A stretch of DNA of 64,000 bases, taken from GCA-003244245 sp035276605. Its GTDB lineage: Bacteria > Actinomycetota > Actinomycetes > Mycobacteriales > Pseudonocardiaceae. Below are positions 58,633 through 64,000 of this stretch, piece by piece. Below the pieces are notes generated by a model that was not told the DNA's origin, searched no databases, and saw only the letters and a list, made by a program, of their open reading frames with translations. The number at the start of each line of letters is the position of its first letter. The stretch's first letter is position 1. The translations under genes and the position numbers were made by a program. The stretch is from contig DATELN010000186.1 of the NCBI GenBank assembly GCA_035276605.1, positions 1 through 64,000 on the forward strand, given 5' to 3'.

Positions 58633-60597
58633 TTACGGCAGCATGCCTGCATAGCCGCGCAGGGCCTTGACCTCTGGGACCACGCCGGCGGTGATCTCCG
58701 CCGCACCCAGGCTGGCGCTGGCGAGCGTGGCGTTGAGGCGGCTGACCGCTTCGGTGAGGTGGTAGGCGCCACCACCAAGGGCCACCCACTTGCCGACATC
58801 CGGGTGCAGCAGGTTGGCGGCGGCCTCATTGTCACTTGATGCGATGGGGTAGTTGACGAATACGGGGAGCTCACCCCGCACGCTCACCGGCGTACCACCG
58901 ACGGTCCAGTCCACGCTCACTTCGATGACATAGCGGCCGGGACGTTCGAAAGCGAAGCCGTTCGTGGACCAGTAGACCCGCGTGCTTGCCTCGAGCGAGG
59001 CACCTGGGGCGAGCGGAGCGATTCGCGACCGTTCGCATTCGATCACAAATGGGGACATGGGACGCCGCCGGCCGGTGGCGTCGATCACGGTGATGCGAGC
59101 GTAGGTGGACTCGCTGGTCACCTCACTCGGAACGGATGCGCTCCGAGCGCTGGTATTGGTCAGCGTCCAGCTGAGCTGCACCGGCTCACCCAGCTCGACG
59201 CGGTCGCTCACGGCCGTCACGGCCAACGTGAGGTACTCGGGGCCGATCTCCCAGCGATCAGCGGAGGGCACCGGTGTGATCGCCCACGAGGCGAACGTAT
59301 GACCGCCGGGACGCACCACGGGGTCGGGAAAGTGCACAAGGTGGTGGCGCACCTGGGTGTTCACCTTCAGCCGTATGTCGTCGGGGAACACGCCAGGGTC
59401 GCCGGTGGTGGCAGTGCCCAGGACATTGGCCACGCTGGGCGTGGTCGTCATGATCGAGTTGTCCGCACCACCTTCCTGCTCCTGATGAATCTGGTTGAAT
59501 CCGTGGACCACCTCATGGGAGGCGCTGCGCAGGAAAGCCCGGGGAATTTGACGCTGCATCTTGTTCGCGGCCGTACCAAAGAACGATGAATCCGAGGTGG
59601 GGTACCCGTCGTCGGAGTAGCTCACGACGCCTTCTCTCGGCACGTCAATCGAGTCGTACATTTTGCCCCGCGAGCAGCCCATCTTTCCGGGGACGACGAG
59701 CAGGTGCATGTGCCATTCGGCATCCAGATCAGTTCCCGCTTTGCGCACGGTCTGCATCAAGGCGTGGAGGTTGGCGTCCGTCCAGCAGTCCTTGTGGTTG
59801 GGAACGGTGGCTGGTTTGGGAATCGCTGTCTGATCATAGACAACGGTCGCCTGCCAGCCCGCCGACGCCAGCATCGTCTGAAAGCTCTCTGTGCCAGGAG
59901 CACCCAGGGCCGGCACGGGCTGCGGCGACACCGCATCGACAAGGGTGTCGATTTCGACGGTGCACTTGCGAAACGACGTCGACGCCCAGCCCAGCTCAAT
60001 CCTGCCCTTCGATACGCCGCCCTCGATCCATTCCCCCTCGTAGTAGTCGCCGGGCCAATGGGGCGACGGTGCTGGCCGCTTCCGGAAACGGACGGTAACC
60101 GTGCGACTGCCCGGTGAGGGCGGGAAGGATCCATTGAACGAGCCGGACGGAGGTTGGGTGTAGTCGTATTGCTGGAAAGTGATCGTAGCCCGGCATGGCG
60201 GCGGGCCGGGTGACACCAATTGCACCGAGGTCGCCTTGAGGTACGAGTGGTACCGACCACGTGGGTAGATCGGAATATCAAAACGCTGCGGGCGCGTCGC
60301 ATCTTCGGAAAATAGCGGCGGCTCAGCCAACGGCGCCAGGTTAGGTTGATCGGCAGTCGTCGGGAACACGTATAAGTCGCCACTAATCACAATGTGTCCC
60401 TCTGCGCGATCAACTCGTATCGTCCCGCGGAAGGTGCGCCCGGCGAGATTCGGCTTATAGAGCAGGCGGTAGCAGCCGTCAAGCAGGGCAACGCTGCACG
60501 TCGGCGGCGCCGAAAGCGGTTGACTGGGCGCGACAGGCGAATCTTGCATCTCCTCAATAGCCTCGGCAATGGGCACCGAGTAAGCGTCTACAGGCAT
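58633..60597 (-). CDS. Unknown 654-residue protein with HEVVH zinc-protease-like motif
   Basis: The start is ATG 60597, with AGGAG upstream. The first 330 residues are beta-rich without recognised motifs. SASHEVVHGFNQIHQEQEGG at about residues 358-377 has HExxH followed by another His, similar to metallopeptidases. The C-terminal 200 residues include Ig-like strands (DRVELGEPVQLSWTLTNTSA) and a domain of about 90 residues. There is no signal peptide or membrane segment. It is the last gene of a four-gene minus-strand cluster and is followed by a terminator. It may be a metalloprotease or a metal-dependent effector; no family is recognised. Confidence 0.7.
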   Translation of the reverse strand: MPVDAYSVPIAEAIEEMQDSPVAPSQPLSAPPTCSVALLDGCYRLLYKPNLAGRTFRGTIRVDRAEGHIVISGDLYVFPTTADQPNLAPLAEPPLFSEDATRPQRFDIPIYPRGRYHSYLKATSVQLVSPGPPPCRATITFQQYDYTQPPSGSFNGSFPPSPGSRTVTVRFRKRPAPSPHWPGDYYEGEWIEGGVSKGRIELGWASTSFRKCTVEIDTLVDAVSPQPVPALGAPGTESFQTMLASAGWQATVVYDQTAIPKPATVPNHKDCWTDANLHALMQTVRKAGTDLDAEWHMHLLVVPGKMGCSRGKMYDSIDVPREGVVSYSDDGYPTSDSSFFGTAANKMQRQIPRAFLRSASHEVVHGFNQIHQEQEGGADNSIMTTTPSVANVLGTATTGDPGVFPDDIRLKVNTQVRHHLVHFPDPVVRPGGHTFASWAITPVPSADRWEIGPEYLTLAVTAVSDRVELGEPVQLSWTLTNTSARSASVPSEVTSESTYARITVIDATGRRRPMSPFVIECERSRIAPLAPGASLEASTRVYWSTNGFAFERPGRYVIEVSVDWTVGGTPVSVRGELPVFVNYPIASSDNEAAANLLHPDVGKWVALGGGAYHLTEAVSRLNATLASASLGAAEITAGVVPEVKALRGYAGMLP

Positions 60598-60654
60598 GGC
60601 TCAAGCTCCTACAGATAAAGGTTTTAGAACCTATTTGTACGATCGAAGTAATAG

Positions 60655-60996
60655 TTAACGTACGCGCCGGTATGTCGTCCGGTGCCCGGTCGCATCAACC
60701 ACGGTAAATTCATCCTCGGCGAACTCTACCGAATAACTTGCAAAAGCATCGTTGGCGAGAGTAATGCTAAGCTGGTCGCCTTCGAGCCGGTAGTTGCCAA
60801 CATCCCACACGATGAAGTTTTGATCCGGCGCCTTGCTCGCGTGGTACCGCGAACCAGAAAACTCGATCAGTTCCGGAAACAGGGAAGGATCCTGTCCGAA
60901 AGTGGCCGCTTCCGCTGTGGCCGGTGGCGGCAACTCGGTGACTCGCTGCCAGCGCCCGATCAGCGGGTTGTCGTCGTGCCTTGATCCGTCAGTCAT
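60655..60996 (-). CDS. Small lipocalin-like protein, unknown
   Basis: This 113-residue protein is all beta: NPLIGRWQRVTELPPPA, IEFSGSRYHASKAPDQNF, GNYRLEGDQLSITLANDAF and FTVVDATGHRTTYRRVR. A start-of-barrel GRW and regular strands resemble lipocalin-like or META-like domains. ATG 60996 has GGTGG before it. It belongs to the four-gene cluster with the HExxH protein and the SGRPNP proteins. Confidence 0.65.
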   Translation of the reverse strand: MTDGSRHDDNPLIGRWQRVTELPPPATAEAATFGQDPSLFPELIEFSGSRYHASKAPDQNFIVWDVGNYRLEGDQLSITLANDAFASYSVEFAEDEFTVVDATGHRTTYRRVR

Positions 60997-61053
60997 GCCA
61001 CCACCAAGGATCATCGACGGAACTGAAGAAGTTGCTAGCGCGTCCGGAGCGAT

Positions 61054-61407
61054 TCATGACTTCAGGTCCTGATCCAACACCGCGACCTCGTTGGGGTCCA
61101 GTTGTCCCGCGCCGGCTTCGACGAGCCATCGCTCCAGTCCCCGCTCGCGGTCCTCGAGCACGCGCTGCGTGCCAGCTCGGTCGCAGACGAACACGGCCCC
61201 GCCTGATACGACGATTTCGGTGATAGTGGACTCGATCACGCCAGCGTCAACGCGCAGTCCCCGATAGCCGAGCGTTGCCCGCGGCGTGGCACGACCCGAC
61301 AGCGGCGGCAGGGCAGCGAGCCGGTGCATCAACTCAGCAGCCGTCGCTGGCCCAAGGTGGAAGCGAGGGTTGGGCCGCCCGCTGTAAAGATCGACCTCAA
61401 CATCCAT
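61054..61407 (-). CDS. SGRPNP-domain protein, stand-alone
   Basis: This protein of about 117 residues begins MDVEVDLYSGRPNPRFHLGP, continues with ATLGYRGLRVDAGVIE and ends in an acidic helix. The same pattern (FSGRPNPVWEVS, LGFRGFRVEVLS) opens the larger protein encoded next upstream, so it is a stand-alone copy of that domain. ATG 61407 is preferred; ATG 61416 and 61470 are possible. The function of the domain is unknown. It might be an immunity, inhibitor or chaperone-like partner; the gene order gives no proof. Confidence 0.65.
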   Translation of the reverse strand: MDVEVDLYSGRPNPRFHLGPATAAELMHRLAALPPLSGRATPRATLGYRGLRVDAGVIESTITEIVVSGGAVFVCDRAGTQRVLEDRERGLERWLVEAGAGQLDPNEVAVLDQDLKS

Positions 61408-61466
61408 TCCCGTCATCCCTCGGTGTGCAAGCCTAGACTGGCGTCGCTGCGTCCTAGACCGGCCGA

Positions 61467-62393
61467 TCACTTAATCCGCAGTTGCTGGCTATGACAACCG
61501 TAGAAGTAGCCGCAGAAGATCGTGTATGGCCCACGGTTAGCGGTCTCTGGATTAGTGATCACGTTGTGGCTCTCGTCCCAGTTACGGGCTTCCGTCCCCC
61601 CAGGCTTATGACCCCAGAAACCCTCCTTCTGCTTCCGGTACCAATGGTAATCTCTGAAACCAGGGCCGGGCGCCACTACCAACGCCACGAGATAACGTGG
61701 CTTTTCGCTGTCCGGAAAACAATCGAAACGGCGGTGCATGCCATCACAGATCGCCCCGCGCGTCACCTCGGCGCAGGTGATTGCGGTGTACATGTGGCCA
61801 CAACCGCGGCCGGGTTGCGCGAATGTGTTTGTGCGCCAATTGCTAGCGTAGTTGTAGCAATTATTGTTTAGCCTGACGTTTGGGTCGTTGTTCCAGAATC
61901 CGGGGTTGAAGGCGCCGAACTCGATAGTGCAGGTGACGGCAGGCGCCGCTGCCTCCGCCGCCGGTGGCGCAGCCTGGTCCGCAAGTGACGCCCGGCTCTG
62001 GGACTCCAACGCAGCAGCGAGCCCCAGTTGCTCACTGAGGAAGTCCTTGAGCGGCACGTCGAGCGGTGGGGCGTCGGCCGCGGTGTGGGGGTCTCCCGGC
62101 TCGATCAAGCTGACGAGCCGATCCCCGACCTCAGCCGCGCGGGGGCTGCCAGCCTGCTGGCCGACGGCGAGATAGGTAGCCGCGTCGACACCGAAATCCT
62201 GCGCAAGCTCGTCGCTGAGAACCTCAACCCGGAAACCGCGGAAACCAAGGCCGCTCTCTGGTGGCGCTGCGTCCGTGAGCAGGCCGCGATCCGCTGTCAG
62301 CGCTCGAAGCGTGGCCCGCACCTCCAACTCATCGCTAACCTCCCAGACTGGGTTCGGCCGGCCGGAGAAGATGTCTGCCGTGATCCGCAACAT
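61467..62393 (-). CDS. SGRPNP N-domain plus Cys/His hydrolase-like C-domain
   Basis: This 308-residue protein has residues 1-100 as an SGRPNP domain, residues 105-150 as a Pro/Ala-rich linker and residues 150-308 as a Cys/His domain. That part reads RLNNNCYNYASNWRTNTFAQ (Cys179), CGHMYTAITCAEV, DYHWYRKQKEGFWGHKPGG (His250) and ARNWDESHN. Cys early and His late resemble papain-like NlpC/P60 or CHAP hydrolases, but no exact family is recognised. Several other Cys (CxxxC, CFPD, CGYFYGC) suggest disulfides or metal binding. There is no signal peptide. It heads the minus-strand cluster. Confidence 0.65.
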   Translation of the reverse strand: MLRITADIFSGRPNPVWEVSDELEVRATLRALTADRGLLTDAAPPESGLGFRGFRVEVLSDELAQDFGVDAATYLAVGQQAGSPRAAEVGDRLVSLIEPGDPHTAADAPPLDVPLKDFLSEQLGLAAALESQSRASLADQAAPPAAEAAAPAVTCTIEFGAFNPGFWNNDPNVRLNNNCYNYASNWRTNTFAQPGRGCGHMYTAITCAEVTRGAICDGMHRRFDCFPDSEKPRYLVALVVAPGPGFRDYHWYRKQKEGFWGHKPGGTEARNWDESHNVITNPETANRGPYTIFCGYFYGCHSQQLRIK

Positions 62394-62663
62394 CAGATTT
62401 TCTCTTTCTACTAATAAGTCTCAGACCGAAGAATGCGAAGGCCTCGCTTTTTCTTCGATCCGGCGCCCGATTGGCAACCGCGTGAAAAGTGAGGGCGAGG
62501 CTTACGCCGCAAGTACCGCAAGTGTGTCACTCGATCGAGTGAAGTACCTCATCAACCCTAGAATGGTTAGCACAGAGTAAGCGTCCGACCTAATCGGGGT
62601 AGTCACCATCGAGTGCTCACCGTTGCCACGTCCACCGCGAGTTCCTCGGGCTACCCTCAGTGC

Positions 62664-63146
62664 ATGGGCACAAGCGAACCAGGCGCAACGCCGAACTGGC
62701 GCACCGAGGGCGTGCGGGTCATCCCCGGTGATGCGTTGGATACCAACACCCCGCAGACCCCGGGGATGACCCGCGCCGCCGCCGTCACTCATGATCGGAC
62801 CGGCTCGGCGAAGCTGTGGGCCGGAACCGCGACGATCCACCCTAGCGCGAAGACGGGGGCTCACCATCATGGCGAGCTGGAGAGCGTGATCTACGTAGTC
62901 CGCGGCCGAGCCCGGATGCGGTGGGGTTCCAAGCTCGAATTCACCGCCGAAGCCGGCCCCGGCGGGTTCATCTTCGTGCCGCCGTTCGTGCCGCACCAAG
63001 AGATCAACGCGCTCGACGACGAGCCCCTGGAGTGCGTGGTGACCCGCAGCGGGCAGGAGCCGATCGTGGTCAACCTGGACATCGAAGGGATCGCCGAGCC
63101 CGAACACGTGCCTTGGGTCGATCCCACCCACTCCGGAGTCCACTGA
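62664..63146 (+). CDS. Cupin-fold protein with conserved metal site
   Basis: This 160-residue single-domain cupin has both cupin motifs: TGAHHHGELESVIYVVRGRARM (GxHxHxxxxE) and PPFVPHQEIN with the second His. The metal site is complete, so dioxygenase, isomerase or sugar-binding roles are possible. ATG 62664 lacks a good ribosome-binding site; the frame extends to 62613. It is not part of the four-gene cluster, being on the opposite strand. Confidence 0.88.
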   Translation: MGTSEPGATPNWRTEGVRVIPGDALDTNTPQTPGMTRAAAVTHDRTGSAKLWAGTATIHPSAKTGAHHHGELESVIYVVRGRARMRWGSKLEFTAEAGPGGFIFVPPFVPHQEINALDDEPLECVVTRSGQEPIVVNLDIEGIAEPEHVPWVDPTHSGVH

Positions 63147-63197
63147 ACACTTAGCCGGCGAGGCCGCCGCCCACCGCGTGAGCCGTCGCACGTCCTT

Positions 63198-63659
63198 TTA
63201 CCCCGGATTGCCGATGTCTTCGTTCCAAAGCTCCGGGCGGTCAGCGATGAACTCTTGCATTAGCCGCACACAGCGCTGGTCGTCGAGCACGGTGACCCGT
63301 ACCCCGTGCTCACTGAGCCAATGGTGGCCGCCGAAAAATGTTCGTGCCTCGCCAATCACGACCGCTCCGATACCAAACTGGCGGACGAGCCCGCTGCAAT
63401 ACCAGCATGGCGACAAAGTGGTGACCATGATCGTGTCGCGGTAGTCAGGCCGGCGTCCGGCCGCCCGGAACGCGGCTGTCTCGGCGTGCATGGTCGGATC
63501 GTTGTCTTGCACCCTGCGGTTGTGACCGCGGCCCAACAGGCTGCCGTCGACACCAAACAACGCTGCCCCGATCGGGATACCGCCTTCGTCCAATCCGGCT
63601 ACGGCCTCGGCCAGCGCCACCTCCAGCAGCGCCGATGGAGTCACCCCGGCCAAACTCAC
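63198..63659 (-). CDS. Nucleoside/cytosine deaminase (Zn-dependent)
   Basis: This 153-residue deaminase of the cytidine-deaminase-like fold has PTMHAETAAFRAAG (His-Ala-Glu) and LSPCWYCSGL (PCxxC), the Zn ligands and catalytic Glu. The pattern resembles yeast-type cytosine deaminase and guanine deaminases. Start GTG 63659 overlaps the stop of the next gene upstream (GTGA), so they are coupled. It hydrolyses an amino group from a base; the exact base is unknown. Confidence 0.9.
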   Translation of the reverse strand: MSLAGVTPSALLEVALAEAVAGLDEGGIPIGAALFGVDGSLLGRGHNRRVQDNDPTMHAETAAFRAAGRRPDYRDTIMVTTLSPCWYCSGLVRQFGIGAVVIGEARTFFGGHHWLSEHGVRVTVLDDQRCVRLMQEFIADRPELWNEDIGNPG

Positions 63660-63865
63660 GATGACCAGCTCCCGCTGGCAGTACTGATCAGCTCGGTCGG
63701 CGCGAGTAGCCCTCGCCGCATCGCCTCGCCCAGGTTGCCCACCTTGGTGGCGAAGTCATGTCCCATCACGTTGTGCCGGCTAGTCCAAGTGCGTCCTGGC
63801 GTCCCATCCGAGAGCTGCTGCCGCGCTCGCTCGATCGCTGCGTCAAGGTCAGGAGACGTTGTCAC
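63656..63865 (-). CDS. Small protein coupled to the deaminase gene
   Basis: This 69-residue protein starts with GTG 63865. It is predicted helical with DLDAAIERARQQLSDGTPGR, then GHDFATKVGNLGEAMRRGLL. No family is recognised. The last codons overlap the deaminase start (GTGA), which supports its reality and co-expression with that enzyme. Confidence 0.55.
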   Translation of the reverse strand: MTTSPDLDAAIERARQQLSDGTPGRTWTSRHNVMGHDFATKVGNLGEAMRRGLLAPTELISTASGSWSS

Positions 63866-63918
63866 ATCTCAACGGTATGCGGATCACCCGAAACTTGACG
63901 CCGGATCACGGTTGTTCC

Positions 63919-64000
63919 TCAACCGGAGTTCGCCTCCCCGAAATACCTGGCGTAGAGCTCGTCGTAGGTGCCGTCCTCCTTGATGTCGAGCAGCGTCTCG
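63919..64000 (-). CDS. C-terminal end of an amino acid ABC solute-binding protein (partial)
   Basis: The frame entering from the right edge ends with ETLLDIKEDGTYDELYARYF and a short GEANSG tail. This is the typical end of family 3 solute-binding proteins of amino acid ABC importers (LxxIKxDGTYxxIYxKWFG). Only 26 codons are inside the window. The rest, including the ligand-binding pocket, lies outside, so specificity is unknown. It is on the same strand as the deaminase gene, with a gap of 53 bases. Confidence 0.7.
   Translation of the reverse strand, partial: ETLLDIKEDGTYDELYARYFGEANSG

Noticed and set aside
58407..58874. Upstream extension of the VOC gene
   Set aside because: AAGGAGA before GTG 58406 gives a normal-length VOC protein; the upstream part overlaps a terminator and a remnant of another gene.
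58633..60597. Tail of the cluster as a classic zincin metallopeptidase
   Set aside because: HEVVH is present, but the third ligand and surrounding fold could not be confirmed by eye, so the name was not applied.

Overview
The window is high-GC DNA from a free-living actinobacterium. Its gene content points to the Mycobacteriales/Pseudonocardiales group: an isoniazid-inducible (ini) dynamin locus, an F420-dependent LLM oxidoreductase, a mycothiol-dependent maleylpyruvate isomerase-type enzyme, frequent GTG starts and TetR/ArsR/MarR/SARP-type regulators. I cannot name a species. No rRNA, tRNA, CRISPR array, phage or insertion sequence was recognised. Several decayed genes are present: a quinol monooxygenase, an amidase, a DUF5753 fragment and a hydrolase tail.

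Layout. 0-2.5 kb: a DHA2 drug exporter and a divergent TetR gene share a 20-bp perfect inverted-repeat operator. 2.6-8.7 kb: a two-TM/RCK cation channel with an unusual filter, a PEP-mutase-like enzyme, a propeller lipoprotein, a Gly-rich microprotein, a sugar-nucleotide epimerase and a polytopic membrane protein. 8.8-13.9 kb: an ArsR-SRPBCC pair, a persulfide-dioxygenase/rhodanese protein, and a TetR-MBL-maleylpyruvate isomerase operon with a probable leaderless promoter. 15.4-21.7 kb: an Hsp70-like ATPase faces an iniB-position gene, iniA and iniC; this IniA lacks the P-loop lysine. 22.5-30.7 kb: ABC exporter, a Trp/Asp/Arg-rich microprotein, MarR, PsuG, hydrolases and an NhaA-DsbA fusion.

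31-47 kb: a secreted radical-copper (galactose oxidase-like) enzyme, aldose epimerase, Hsp20 with an HspR-like regulator, a rubrerythrin-VIT iron exporter, small stress-type proteins, STAS, transporters, and a second galactose oxidase-like protein with four 51-residue lectin-like repeats inserted in its kelch domain. 47.6-54.8 kb: an endoglycoceramidase-like lipoprotein, an archaeal-type AspRS preceded by what looks like a translational T-box riboswitch, SDR, PhzF, a second STAS and F420 enzymes. 54.9-64 kb: a 1040-residue BTAD/ATPase regulator, VOC protein, and a four-gene minus-strand cluster (58.6-62.4 kb) of little-known proteins with HExxH and Cys/His signatures and a shared SGRPNP domain; then cupin, deaminase and the tail of a solute-binding protein.

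Most interesting leads: the T-box on a second, archaeal-type AspRS, with an acceptor-pairing base that fits tRNA-Asp/Asn; IniA with a Met in place of the P-loop Lys; the lectin-in-propeller oxidase; the SGRPNP/HExxH cluster; and a nested inverted-repeat element that serves as a shared terminator. All assignments are by reading the sequence; no database search was run.
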